Shown here: positions 1-10,169 of the stretch, piece after piece
Layout of the letters: the number at the start of each line of letters is the position of its first letter
How positions within the stretch are numbered: the first letter of the stretch is position 1
Source of the DNA: Limnephilus marmoratus
Taxonomy: Eukaryota; Arthropoda; Insecta; Trichoptera; Limnephilidae
NCBI GenBank assembly: GCA_917880885.1
Contig: OU862915.1
Location: 41,362,676-41,426,675, forward strand
DNA: 64,000 bases
Direction of reading: 5' to 3'
The notes under the pieces: generated by a model
What the model was told of the DNA's origin: nothing
Seen by the model: the letters and a program-made list of their open reading frames with translations, nothing else
Database searches by the model: none
Program-made: the position numbers and the translations under genes

Positions 1-249
1 TTTAAATGAAATTTTGGTTACTCTTTTGATGTCTTTTGTCATATTTTATTTTTCAAAATCAAACCAAAAAAAACTCTTCCACATGTTGTCATTGGTCACT
101 CAGCCGAGTAACCACCCAAACCCTCACACTACCCGTAACTGTCCAATACTTAATAAGGTTTGCTAGTTTTAAAAAAACATCTAAAATATGGCACCGGAGA
201 CCAAAGTTTCATTTATACTTTTTACTACAAATAATGTCAGGAATCACTG
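1..249 (+). mobile_element. Tc1/mariner-type MITE, left end cut by window
   Basis: The right terminus carries CACCGGAGACCAAAGTTTCA and ends GTCAGGAATCACTG. The reverse complement of this terminus is found at the left end of the copy starting at 59850, where CAGTGATTCCTGAC follows TA. The first 90 bases here align with that copy in the same orientation. This shows an element with ~55-bp inverted termini of the CAGTG type. It has no coding capacity. A decayed copy lies at 50285-50430. CAGTG ends and a TA target are typical of Tc1/mariner relatives. Confidence 0.6.
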
Positions 250-1084
250 GTTTCAGTAAGTCAAGTACTTATCTTAATACCCTATATAAAACAACGACAA
301 CAAAAAAAACAGGCAATAAAGTTTGGGTCAATAAAGTCAAGTGAAGACAATAGATTCGAGAAATGGCTATCGCTAAATATGTCTGGAATATTGCCACTCC
401 AGTGGATGATATTATAGTCGATACATTCGCACAACAAGTTGGGAGTAGGTTAAGTTTTGTGTTATTGATCGATGACCTGTGGGAAGCACTCTGTTAGCCG
501 TAAGTTAATATAATAGAATTTCTTTCCCTAGTAATAAGATGAAGCAATGTAGATAATATTTGTACGACGCCATTTTTCACAATGACGGCGCTTTACAAAT
601 CATCCAAACGTAAAATCAAATGTAATAAAAATAATTATCAAAATCGGAGGGCTACTGAAAATAGCATTCGCCACGTTGAATGAAGTTAATAGCTGTTCAG
701 AAACAAAACACCCAGAATTTTAAAACCAAAGTCCTACTGGGTCCAGATAATTATTGGAACTCTGGGAGAAATTATACATTTTCACCTAATTTGTTTCATC
801 TTAAAACCGGTATCTCCAAATAAAGTCGTCACCGACTACCTCTTTCCCGAATCAATACCTCTCTTCCAATTACTCAGAAAGTTTTATGGTAGAATTAAAG
901 GATTTGGCAACTGCGGCGATGGCCCAAATCAATGTCCCCTTTATCGTTACGCCACTAAACTCATTATCCCTAGAAGTGTTATCCACGCAGATGAAAAAAA
1001 ATCTGATGTCGAGAACATTATTACTAAGACCTTCAGAAAATCTAGATGTTGTAAACAGTTATTAAACGTCATCTGTAAATAAAA
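250..1084. other. no recognisable feature
   Basis: AT-rich sequence with no convincing open frame, repeat or structure that I can name. Confidence 0.5.
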
Positions 1085-1190
1085 ATTGGACAAGAAGCTC
1101 TGAATTTTTAGCAGTAGAGGTATTTAACAAACTCCCAAACAGTATCAAACAAATTAGATAATTAAAACAAGCAATAACTACATTACCCAC
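1085..1190 (+). pseudogene. LINE reverse transcriptase C-terminal tail remnant
   Basis: The frame reads WTRSSEFLAVEVFNKLPNSI followed by a stop. 'FN.LP..IK' is the usual extreme C-terminal signature of non-LTR retrotransposon reverse transcriptases. Only this short tail is recognisable, and upstream sequence gives no RT motifs. Comparable tails occur at 49890-49985 and 54289-54430. Confidence 0.4.
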
Positions 1191-1228
1191 GATATATCCT
1201 AACCGAAGAGATGAATGATATATAAGAT

Positions 1229-1740
1229 ATGAAACGACAAAAAAGAGCTATTAGCATACGGGCCGGAATGCTCTCAAGGCGGATCTACCACTGTAGCGAC
1301 GACGGCGACGTCAAAAAATTACTCTTCAAGACATACTGCACTTCCCTGTACACATCTGAACTGTGGACGCAATACCCAGCAGCGCAATGGGACAATCTGA
1401 GGGAGTGCTACAACAATGCATACAGGCAACTTGTGCAACTACCGAGGTTCTGCAGCGCCTCCACGATGTTCACCGAAGGGAGGGTGCACTCATTCCCAGC
1501 CTTACTTCATCACCGGCTAGCCAGCTTCTGGAGCAGGACACGGAAATCAACCAACATCATTGTCGTGGCTGCATCCGAGTGGCTCAGTTCCCCACTAAAT
1601 GAGCGATGGATACAGATGATGAGGCGACCTCTCTGATGGACAATCGAAAAAAAACATATTTATATTTTATTTTAATTTTATGGTTAATTTTTTATATTTA
1701 TGTTCGAATTTTATTTTCATTTATTGTTTTCATTAGGTAC
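1229..1740 (+). mobile_element. LINE fragment A, RT C-terminus and start of 3' UTR
   Basis: An open frame at 1229-1636 encodes the C-terminal region of a non-LTR retrotransposon reverse transcriptase. Its landmarks are LLFKTYCTSLYTSELW, LRECYNNAYRQLVQLPRFCS, ASTMF and a final EWLSSPLNERWIQMMRRPL, then a stop and an AT-rich 3' UTR. The frame lacks the catalytic palm domain, so this is a 5'-truncated copy. A second copy of the same 3' end lies inverted at 3241-3560. It shows that the UTR here is interrupted at 1741 by a solo LTR and resumes at 2622. Confidence 0.85.
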
Positions 1741-2621
1741 TGTAACGATGCACAAATAAGCCCCTACTAATTATTCACCCACGCCACTGCACAGACTACA
1801 GTTTCGCTCTTTCGCCGCAAGCGCGCCGCGCGCGCTAGTGGAGCCAAATGCGAGCAACGGTCGGCGAAGCCGCCGACTCTCCACACTTCCTAGGCAGAGC
1901 GCTCCGCGAACAGTCGATTGTTTTGTTAAGGAGAAATTCTCTCCGCAGGGCACCTTTGTGGCCCGAGTCATCCGCGACGCAATATGGCGTCGGGAATTTA
2001 ATACGCAAATGCGTGTTCTAGATGCTACGGCAGACAAGGCCGAGGCGTAATTTAAAGTACAGTGACAATGTTTACGTGTGTGGGACGTTTCACCTGGAGA
2101 CTCCTGTTGGAACGAGATCCCCTCTGCTGCGGACGAGGATTGGACCTGCCGCCTCCATCGCAGTAAGCCCCCTTAAATTAATGTGTTCTATTTACCCTCG
2201 CGATTTTACCTGAGCAATGACGACCCCAGAGAGGACAGGTTGAGAGACTTGCCGTGTAGGGACATTCTAGCCAGGAACTGCCTTTTAACCTTGTATTTCT
2301 GTGTTTTTTCACAATACATTTTGTTTGTTTTACCTAAATACCGTTCTTTTATTGAGGAGATTGTTCGAGGGTGATCACGGCCAGTATTTCCCCCCATGTA
2401 AAACATTCCAAACAGCCTACCGGTGACCACACCACCCTGATGACGAGGGTCTCCCCTGCTTGCCGTTGGTTCGAGCTAGCCGCCTGCAAGGTAGGTCGGA
2501 GCCCGCCCTGTGGTGCCGCCCTCCTGGTGGCACCCGGGCCCAGCGAGGTTCTGGTTCCTATACGGGGCGTAGTCCCCGAGCGCAACTCTGACACCATGTA
2601 GCCGCTGCCAGGTTGTTAGCA
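1741..2621 (+). mobile_element. solo LTR with 4-bp target duplication GTAC
   Basis: An 881-bp insertion begins TGTAACGATG and ends GTTAGCA, so it has canonical TG...CA ends. It is flanked by GTAC at 1737-1740 and 2622-2625. The empty site is visible in the sister LINE copy (reverse complement of 3346-3361, ATTAGGTACCTGTC), where GGTACC is uninterrupted. The interior is GC-rich for this window and holds no transposase or gag-pol frame. A 4-bp duplication and TG/CA ends fit a Ty3/gypsy or BEL/Pao LTR left by recombination. The retrotransposon family was not identified. Confidence 0.8.
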
Positions 2622-2765
2622 GTACCTACCTAATACGTTATCATTTTTGATTTCTATTAGATTTTTGTTTGCATAATATTATTGTACCATAGTTTATGTA
2701 ATATGGCAGAATGGGATTGCACTACCCTCCCAGCCCTGCTGGAATAAATACTTAAGTAAATAAAA
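2622..2765 (+). mobile_element. LINE fragment A, distal 3' UTR and tail
   Basis: Continuation of the LINE 3' UTR after the solo LTR. 'TTTATGTAATATGGCAGA' and 'TGGGATTGCACTA' match the inverted copy at 3241-3300. The end is an A-rich tail with AAATAAAATAAAATAAA-type simple repeats, which is where target-primed reverse transcription would have started. Confidence 0.8.
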
Positions 2766-3240
2766 TAAAATAAATTAAGGACATTAAATCTTGATTTAAG
2801 GAACTATCGGAAAAAGAACTTACGTATAAATTAAAAACATCGTCATAGTATACATGTACATATATGTGTACGTATTCTGTACTATATACAAGTATATATT
2901 CTGAAATAAGCCCCTAACATATTCTGAAATAAGCCCTTACCCAAACCACGAAGTTGTACCATAGAAGTCGCTGAAAACTTATCCAAAACATTGTCTCCCT
3001 CAGCACAGGATCTCCAAGATCTCCAATTGAGAAGGACTGCGAATATAATCTACATCGATATAAATTTATTATGTACCTTCTATACCAAAATATAAAAATA
3101 AAAACGTAGTAATTAAATAATAATAAAATTAAAAACTTATTAACGACACTAAAATTAGTTTTGCGGTAACTAAAAATTGAGAAAAACACGAGTTTTCAAA
3201 GTGAAGTTGGTTTAAAATGTAAATGAAGTTATTTATTTAA
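2766..3240. other. no recognisable feature
   Basis: AT-rich. The phrase 'ATAAGCCCCTA' recurs near 2908 and inside the solo LTR near 1756, too short to interpret. Confidence 0.4.
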
Positions 3241-3560
3241 GTTTTTTATTTCAGCAGGACTGTGAGGATAGTGCAATCCCAGTCTGCCATATTACATAAA
3301 CGATCTAAAAGAAAAAATAAATAAAATGTGAATAAATATTATAGACAGGTACCTAATAAAACATAAAATTAAAATATAATTCATAAATTACAAAAAATTA
3401 AGCATGAAATTAAAATTAAATTAAACAAAAATTAACAGAATTCAAAATCAAAATATAATTTAAGACTGTCAATCAGGGAGGTCGCCTTATTATCTGCATC
3501 CATCGCTCATTTAGTGGAGAACTAAGCCACTCGGATGCAGTTTTTTTGATGGATATGATC
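3241..3560 (-). mobile_element. LINE fragment A, second copy (3' end)
   Basis: Inverted copy of the 3' end of the LINE at 1229-2765. The minus strand encodes the tail ASEWLSSPLNERWMQIIRRP and a stop, then the same AT-rich UTR ending in AATATGGCAGACTGGGATTG and a short tail. This copy is uninterrupted at the GGTACC where the other carries a solo LTR. It therefore serves as the pre-insertion reference. The two copies form a 3'-to-3' convergent pair. Confidence 0.8.
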
Positions 3561-4329
3561 GCATCAATATTTGAAAAATTTTATCAAGTAAAGAATAAAT
3601 GAGCTTAGTCGGGACATAAATAGGTACCTGCGCACTCTATTCGGATTATCCATTCAGTGGTTCGAGCAGATAATATCGTAATTTAAAGTTTGGAGAATTT
3701 TCTTTCCTGTAAAAGTAGATTGGTAGGCCCTATTGCAACAATTGGCCATCGAAAGTAATTAATAGGCGAACCATTAAATTAGTATTATAACTTTTAACGG
3801 TTAAATCAAAAGTGGGTTTTGATTCTACGTTCTTTTTAAATTTGTTTTTCATGATTAATGATTGAAGTCGTTAGTGGTCTAAGTTTTAGTAGTTTAGAGG
3901 TATTTCAGAAAAGTTTTAACTGCCCGGTCAGTGAAACTATGGCATTCCAATTATTTTGAAATAATGTGTGGCTGAAAGGAGTGAGAGAGCGGAACAATAA
4001 AGGGAATATGAAGGTTGGTAAATACTCGTACATGGGTTGTAATCGTTTATATACACTGCGAATCTACTGTGTTTTTACATTTAAGGTGGACTGTAATCAA
4101 TAATTATAAACTTTTTATGGTTAGCACAACTATGTAGTACTTGTACTCGTAGTTAGTAAATATGGGGATATTTTTTAAAGGCTGACTTAATCCTTGTCTT
4201 CTAATACACAATTATGGTGGTTCGACATTATAATCTTAAGGGATACAGGTGGCTGTAATCACTGCTCATAACAGATTCGGGGTAAACGCACTAAGGCATC
4301 AATTGAGAATATTCACTCCACCGGTTTTC
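3561..4329. other. no recognisable feature
   Basis: AT-rich intronic sequence without convincing ORF or repeat. Confidence 0.5.
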
Positions 4330-4333
4330 TTAA

Positions 4334-4919
4334 CCCTCGACCCACACGACGGGTCTTTAAAAAACCAGGTTTTGCAGGAATGCTAATTATGTACATTTTA
4401 AATGTTCCCACTTGTTACTTACTTTAGGTAGCTTCCTAAAAGGGACTAAAAACGACGCTTACGCCGCCAACATTCACTTTGCGCATGTGTGATGTGAGAT
4501 ACAGACTTGTGTTTCGGCGTGAGGCTCAAAAAAATCAACAAAATATAATGATAAACCAAGTTTATATGTTTTTTCATTGTATTTTGTTGTTTTTTTGTAA
4601 GAATAATAAGTCTGTATCCATTTTAAATAGTTATAAGTTTAATAGAAATTAGTTAAATTGTTTTTTAAAGTTTAAAAAAGTACGATTTAAAATTATAAAA
4701 AAAAGTTCCATGTTGATTTTGAAGTATTTAAATTGAAAATAAATATGTAATTTTTAAAATTTCTTTTTATTTCAATGGAGCCTTAACACCTGACTATAAT
4801 CCGTTAAAATACCACATGAATTGTAAGCTACAATAACAATTTAATCATCTATATTTTTGGGGTCCTCAGTGACCCCGCGCGAGACCTCGCGTTATAAAAA
4901 ACACGCGACGGGCGGAGGG
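4334..4919. mobile_element. piggyBac-like MITE
   Basis: A 586-bp element flanked by TTAA on both sides (4330-4333 and 4920-4923). The termini begin CCCTCGACCC on the left and, reverse-complemented, CCCTCCGCCC on the right. Each end carries a small hairpin: GACCC-7 nt-GGGTC near 4340 and GGGGTC-CTCAGT-GACCCC near 4860-4877. A TTAA target, CCCT termini and subterminal GGTC/GACC hairpins are the signature of piggyBac relatives. No transposase frame is present, so it is non-autonomous. Confidence 0.75.
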
Positions 4920-4929
4920 TTAATAGAAT

Positions 4930-5050
4930 TGATGTTATCTACACTGAGAGATCACTTGCACAGACTGGTTTAAGAGAGTATATATTAAATGCACTGAGAG
5001 ATCACTATGGCTGATCATTGCACAGGGTGCTTAAACAGACTGGTTGTACA
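4930..5050 (+). repeat. imperfect tandem duplication
   Basis: The blocks 'CACTGAGAGATCACT', 'TTGCACAG' and 'ACAGACTGGTT' each occur twice in order, about 55 bp apart. The second unit carries an extra GGCTGATCA-type segment. It is a local duplication with no coding content. Confidence 0.6.
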
Positions 5051-5796
5051 ATAATTTATTGTTGTAAATATCATACATGAAGGAATATTGGCTAGGTTGG
5101 TGGAGGTTTGAGGGATGTAATATAGAAATGGATATAGTTACGTAACATGGGTATTCAGAGATTTTTACACTTATCTAAAGCCATTGCAAGCAGGCGTTTC
5201 CATTTTGAATACCTCTTTAATGGCTTACTAATGCAATAATATGACAACCTTTGCAATATTTTAATTTCAAACTGTAAAGCAGGTGTTTCAAAGCCTATTT
5301 TATAGAAAAGCGTTTTAAAAGATCACCTTTTTCCACGTTTTTCTTTCACAGAATTATCAAATTACGATACTTAGAAAATATTTTTAAAATACTATCACCC
5401 AATTAGACGGATTCGTTGGACGATACAAAAATGTTGGCGATGATTATTTTCATCAAGGAATATACCTACACGATAAAAACACACACGTACTTATTATTCA
5501 TATTGCAACTAACTGCTAATACCCGAAATGTTCACAATGCCTAGGTTCACGGGTTGACAGAAAAATTGTTGTTGTTATTTGGAAAGTTTTTGTATTATTT
5601 TTTGTTGCTTTGCCCTTCTGAACGAAGTTGGACTATGAAAATAAAAAAAGCGGACAAAAGAGTGAATTGGCATTGGGAAACTTTAAATCTCGTATTTTTC
5701 AAGCTTTTAAAATTTTCATTGTACTCGTAACGGAAAAATAACTCTGAATTTGTTTCAGACTTCTATATTTGAATGCACGAAATTGTGAACTTCTAT
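5051..5796. other. no recognisable feature
   Basis: AT-rich. Nothing beyond short homopolymers is seen. Confidence 0.5.
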
Positions 5797-5846
5797 ATTT
5801 CGGCACGTATTTTCGTAATAAAAATAATAATAATACGTGCCGAAAT
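5797..5846. repeat. hairpin with 15-bp perfect arms
   Basis: The arms ATTTCGGCACGTATT (5797-5811) and AATACGTGCCGAAAT (5832-5846) are perfect inverted copies around a 20-bp AT-rich loop. It may be a remnant of a small foldback element. Confidence 0.8.
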
Positions 5847-6137
5847 TTAGTGAATTGAAGTGTTAGCAAATTTATACATGTATTTGTTTAATGTTAATTT
5901 AGCTCTATTAAACATTATAAATGTTATTTTGGAAATTGTGAGCAAATATGAGCGAATAAAACATTAATTTACGCAGAAGGAACGAATTTGGTATCATTTT
6001 TTAATAATGTGGGAGGCGGGTGTAATGCCGCGCGACGTCTGATTCATTGAATAAAAAAGGTCTTTGGTTAACGAGTCTAGGTTATTTACGTATTTTGTTT
6101 TAATTTTAGTGGCGCTATTAGAATTAATTTTATTTCT

Positions 6138-6498
6138 TGTGGCGACACCCCTGTCCTGCACCTTGGCGACAGCCCTGCACACGGCACGAACTCCGTGACG
6201 TCACTCTACGTCACCAGTATCACGCCACATCGCCGGTGCTGCCAAGTGCAGCAGAAAAGAAAACGAAGATTGGAGAAGCTTCGAGAAGGGCCGTGCGGCG
6301 ATGGGTAGATCCCCGCCGGACGTGCTACTGATATCTGCTTCTAACAAACTGCTCTCGCGTCTTACAATCAATTTTCACTGTACCTTTGCATGTGTTTGAT
6401 TTTGGTTCTGTGAGCTTTAACTCAGAACACAATAAATATCTACTTCAACATTATCTTTCATTCCTCACCTGTCGATCCGTGGATGACGATTACCCACA
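6138..6498 (+). mobile_element. possible LTR fragment
   Basis: A 361-bp GC-richer block begins TGTGGCGACA and ends ATTACCCACA, giving TG...CA ends with a TGTGG/CCACA inverted terminus. It contains CACAATAAATATC as a possible polyadenylation signal in the right half. No target duplication was found (TTCT versus GGTT) and no gag-pol follows, so the LTR identity is tentative. Sequence to its right is LINE endonuclease on the opposite strand. Confidence 0.4.
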
Positions 6499-6519
6499 GG
6501 TTTACAAGATGGTCATAAT

Positions 6520-7095
6520 TTCAGACTAAGTCGTCATTCATATTTAGATGAAAGGATTTTTGCTTCACATCATTCTTTAGATTGGCATGATGATTGTGTG
6601 TGGGACCATTTTAAAGATTCGCTTTAACATAATATGTGTGAATTATATCAAGCAGTAGTATTTTGTTATCGGTTATGAAATTTTCACAGTTCGTTAGTGA
6701 GTGGTTTTGTATCTGTGAGTATATGATCTATGATCGTGTTTGTATTTTCTGTGATGCGTGTGGCATGTTTTTTTTTATATTTTGTTCAATGTAGTGTAAT
6801 TATTTTTTAATCTAATTGTATTTGTATATTTACAAGTGTGTGTATCGGTTGGGTCAAGCAGATTTATGTTGATGTCTCCAAATACTATTCCTCTTTTGTA
6901 TGATTCTAGATGAGAGGATTGTGTCTCCAGGAAGTCTTTTTATACACTAAGCCTATTTTTAGATTGAGCTTGTTCACATGAAGCCATAGAAAGTTGTTGT
7001 CGGGGTGTTATAAATCACATTGTATTCCAAGGAATATTTTATAAATACGGAGACTCCGCCACCAGCTCCAGGTAACCGGCAGAATGCTTCGTGTT
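6520..7095 (-). pseudogene. LINE APE-type endonuclease remnant
   Basis: Minus-strand translation, with frameshifts, gives SLEYNVIYNTPTTTFYGF, then KRGIVFGDININLLDPTDTH, then ITENTNTIIDHILTDTKPL. 'GDFNIN' and 'IDHI.T' are signatures of the apurinic-like endonuclease domain of Jockey/CR1-type LINEs, which nicks target DNA for reverse transcription. Several stops and frame changes make it non-functional. It may belong to the same broad clade as the RT remnant at 44230-46090, but no overlap allows a direct test. Confidence 0.7.
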
Positions 7096-7840
7096 TGCAT
7101 CCTTCTTGCGTTTCCCATCCACCTACCTGCTACTAAACTATATGAAATAAACACATTTTTCAAAAAAAAAAAATCGTACACATTTCATAACGCCAGAGGT
7201 TGCCATTATATACAGAAACATTTGTAGACGTGCACACAACAAAACACCAAAGTTTCATCGCTGTCGGATGAGTGTTATTGGAACAAAATTCACAACGCCA
7301 GAGCCTAATGAACGATGCAATTGGATGAATGGTATCGGAACGCATAAACTACGGGTCAAACACGGAAACATTAATTTTTATTAAAATATCTACCCATTTA
7401 ATAGGCTGAAAACAATGTGCATTATCGATGTTATTGGATTATTCGCAAATGTCAAATATAATTGCAAAATTTGACGTGACATTGTGAAACATTTTAAATG
7501 GGAAGCTACACATGTTTTTATTTTAAAAGTTTCTAAAACTGGTATAATTTATGATTATTTAAAAACATCTCTTGGAAAATGTTTTTTTTCGTTGTAAATT
7601 ACGACCCCGCAAAGGGCCTTTGAAATGTCCATTTTTCTACGTTATTTTCAAGAACGCCGTTAAATAAATTTGAATAAATCCCTAACAAAATCAGTTTTGT
7701 ATGGGATATCTCTTTACTAAACGATTCGACGTTTTTTAACGGGTGAACCTGTCGGTAGGAAATATAACTGAGGCCGAATTTCTTCGTCGGTGAGAGATCT
7801 AATTGTAGTGTTCGCCGTTTGGGTGCGCTGTTAACCCTGT
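7096..7840. other. no gene; A-tract after AATAAA
   Basis: No recognisable ORF. GAAATAAACACATTTTTC followed by twelve A (7145-7173) looks like a retroposed 3' end on the plus strand. The sequence before it is the antisense LINE fragment, so the source is unclear. Confidence 0.35.
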
Positions 7841-7849
7841 ATCATCTTT

Positions 7850-8205
7850 TTATATGAAATCTGGTCTAACCCGCTGAGATCGCTGTCCGTGCCCCCTTTC
7901 AGGCCAAATTGATCTCTGCGGTAGGTGAAACTCGAGGATGGGAGGTCGATTATCGCCTGAGGGCCGAGGCGGGCGAGGGAAATCGAAAGGGCGTAAGCGT
8001 CTTTTTTTTTAAGCGAGAATACGCCGTAAGGTCTTACGGATCGAGGGGGAAAAGTGTCGATTATCACATCATCAAAACGCGTTTTTTTGGAACGGCGGTT
8101 TGTATGAAATCCCGGTCCACACGCCCTACTCGGCCAAATCGACCTCTGCGGTCGGTGAAACTGGATAGGCAGAGTGGTCGATTTTTGCCTGTACCCAAAG
8201 GGCCA
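7850..8205 (+). repeat. GC-rich direct repeat, two diverged units
   Basis: Unit 1 is about 7850-7975 and unit 2 about 8095-8205. In both, TATGAAATC, then a GGCCAAAT.GA.CTCTGCGGT block, GGTGAAACT and GGTCGATT occur in the same order with clear divergence. Between them lies a CCGTAAGGTCTTACGG palindrome (8024-8039). The function is unknown, and unlike most of the window it matches none of the repeat families seen elsewhere here. Confidence 0.6.
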
Positions 8206-8235
8206 CAAAAAAAAGTGAGCTGTCAAAAACCAAGC

Positions 8236-8240
<5 letters not shown>

Positions 8241-8307
<67 letters not shown>
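8241..8307. repeat. (TA)n microsatellite
   Basis: About 33 uninterrupted TA units. The right flank, TTTATGTCATACCACATTTTGTGGCTCAT, resembles (reverse-complemented) the left flank of the (AT)n tract at 16829-16882. This suggests both arrays expanded at the same place in a shared repeat. Confidence 0.95.
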
Positions 8308-8311
<4 letters not shown>

Positions 8312-8365
8312 GTCATACCACATTTTGTGGCTCATCTTAGAAGAAGCCACTTAAGTTGCTCATTC

Positions 8366-8985
8366 TTTCGCATGTAATATATACTTACGTAGATGAAGTA
8401 CCAACATGCTGTCTTTTAAATTTTGTTTAAAATATGGTCAGCTATAATATGTAATCAAAAATTATGTTTATTTATTAAAAAAATATATCTTAAAATAACG
8501 TGCATTCCTTGATCTATTTTAAGAACACACTTACCGCATCAAGCTACGTTGCCAAGTTTAATGTTACCAATATAGTCACATATGTAGGTAGGTTGACAGA
8601 ACAGTTTGGATGTTGCTTGTTGATTATTCACACATATTTATCATTTCTAGCGGCCGTTTTTGATTATTGGCGCGTTTTTTTTAAATTGTAGTATGATTTG
8701 CTAATTAATATTGTTATTTATTTGGTGTTTACGGTTGTTTTTTTTTGTGTTAAGGTTTATTTTATTATTATCATAAATAAAATTAGGTATTTAAATACAT
8801 ATTGGTGTAGTTTCTTTTATGTGCTACATAATTATTTTATCTTAGTTTTACTAGTGTTTTCGAAAAATTATGAATAAACTTATTAGAAATATATTACATA
8901 ATTTACTTTATTCATTGATTCGTACGTTTCTTTAAGTTGTCACCTCCGATCTATATGGATAAAATCGATCTAAAAGAAACTAACT
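8366..8985. other. no recognisable feature
   Basis: AT-rich, no gene or named repeat seen. Confidence 0.5.
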
Positions 8986-8987
8986 AA

Positions 8988-9354
8988 CTAACCATCACGC
9001 CGTTTCCCGCAGGGGTAGGCAGAGAGGACGGACCGCCAAACAACTCGGTCTTGGCACACACTCTTTGCCTCACTCACATTCATACATCGTATCATACATT
9101 CTCTTCTATTATTCTGACTTTTGACACGGCCCGACTCAAGTATCTGATTCACTTGATCGTGCCATGTCTTCCTCGGGCGTCCCCGACTTCTTCTACCATT
9201 CACATTTGCATCATATATTCTTTTTACACTACTTTCTTCGCTCATTCGCTCTACGTGCCCAAACCATCTGAGGGTCCCTTTCTTAATTTTGCTCATTATT
9301 AAATTATTATTATTATACTTAGTTGCTATCATATTTTACAATTTACAAATAGAG
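8988..9354 (-). pseudogene. LINE RT C-terminal fragment, unit 1
   Basis: The minus strand encodes LRWFGHVERMSEESSVKRIY, GRRSRGRPRKTWHDQVNQIL and RVVWRSVLSAYPCGKRR then a stop. This is the classic C-terminal end of a LINE reverse transcriptase ('RWFGHV.RM...GRP..TW.D...W'). The same 3' segment is repeated at 9813-10071 and 10072-10165, inverted at 9602-9808, and dispersed at 58420-58725. The right end runs into AGAGACGGACCGCC, which is the start of another unit. That indicates head-to-tail repetition of a ~335-bp segment. Confidence 0.85.
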
Positions 9355-9424
9355 ACGGACCGCCAAATAATATTAATTGGTTAAATTGTATTTTTTCTCG
9401 CATTAGCACCACACCTGATAAAAA

Positions 9425-9500
9425 ATCCCTCAGTGTCTTTGTCATCTTTGGGGATGCTGTGTGGAGGGTTTTTTTTAGGGAAAGGAAGAAGAGGAAGTTC
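9425..9500 (-). mobile_element. double-hairpin non-autonomous element, fragment
   Basis: CATCTTTGGGGATGCTGTGT followed by a GGAGGG/AGGGAAAGGAAG tract matches the 3' portion (in reverse) of the non-autonomous family described at 49498-49790. Only about 75 bp remain, wedged between LINE units. Confidence 0.7.
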
Positions 9501-9601
9501 TGTAATGAAATAATTTGGTATCTTAACCGTAAATCCAGAACTAAATTTTGTATGAAATAGGCCGCGAAGAAGTTTCTCTTTTCAAGAGCAATTATAATAC
9601 T

Positions 9602-9808
9602 CTTAGAAGAAGTCGAGGACGCCCGAGGAAGACATGGCACGATCAAGTGAATCAGATACTTGAGTCGGGTCATGTCAAAAGTCAGAATAATAGAAGAGAA
9701 TGTTTGAGACGATGTATGAATGTGAGTGAGGCAAAGAGTGTGTGCCAAGACCGAGTTGTTTGGCGGTCCGTCCTCTCTGCCTACCCCTGCGGGGAAACGG
9801 CGTGATGG
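9602..9808 (+). pseudogene. LINE RT C-terminal fragment, inverted unit
   Basis: Plus-strand copy of the fragment at 8988-9354. It encodes SRGRPRKTWHDQVNQILESG and ends SVLSAYPCG. Its left ~92 bp pair almost perfectly with 9826-9919, so it forms a long hairpin arm with the neighbouring minus-strand unit. Confidence 0.85.
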
Positions 9809-9812
9809 TCGT

Positions 9813-10071
9813 CTCATACATACTCTTCTATTATTCTGACTTTTGACATGGCCCGTCTCAAGTATCTGATTCACTTGATCGTGCCATGTCTTCCTCGGGC
9901 GTCCCCGACTTCTTCTACCATTCACATTTGCATCATATATTCTTTTTACACTACTTTCTTCGCTCATTCGCTCTACGTGCCCAAACCATCTGAGGGTCCC
10001 TTTCTTAATTTTGCTCATTATTAAATTATTATTATACTTAGTTGCTATCATATTTTACAATTTACAAATAG
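9813..10071 (-). pseudogene. LINE RT C-terminal fragment, unit 2
   Basis: Near-identical (a few differences in ~250 bp) to 9110-9354, including the non-coding extension ending in a TACAATTTACAAATAGAGAC-type junction. Such high identity next to unit 1 indicates local duplication, not an independent insertion. Confidence 0.85.
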
Positions 10072-10165
10072 AGACGGACCGCCAAACAACTCGATCTTGG
10101 CACACACTCCTTGCCTCGTTCACATGCATACTTCGTCTCATACATGCTCTTATTATTCATTTCGG
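10072..10165 (-). pseudogene. LINE RT C-terminal fragment, partial unit 3
   Basis: Begins GAGACGGACCGCCAAACAAC and continues CTCGATCTTGGCACACACTC, like the start of unit 1, then diverges near a CATACATGCTCTTATTATTC segment. It directly follows unit 2 head to tail. Confidence 0.75.
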
Positions 10166-10169
10166 TCTA

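Noticed and set aside
1838..2601. Several 60-90-codon frames in GC-rich DNA near 2 kb, possible host exons
   Set aside because: All lie inside the solo LTR defined by GTAC duplications; no protein similarity.
7909..8340. 143-codon frame and overlapping 131-codon antisense frame
   Set aside because: It crosses the TA microsatellite (a run of IY dipeptides) and a GC-rich repeat; both strands are open at once.
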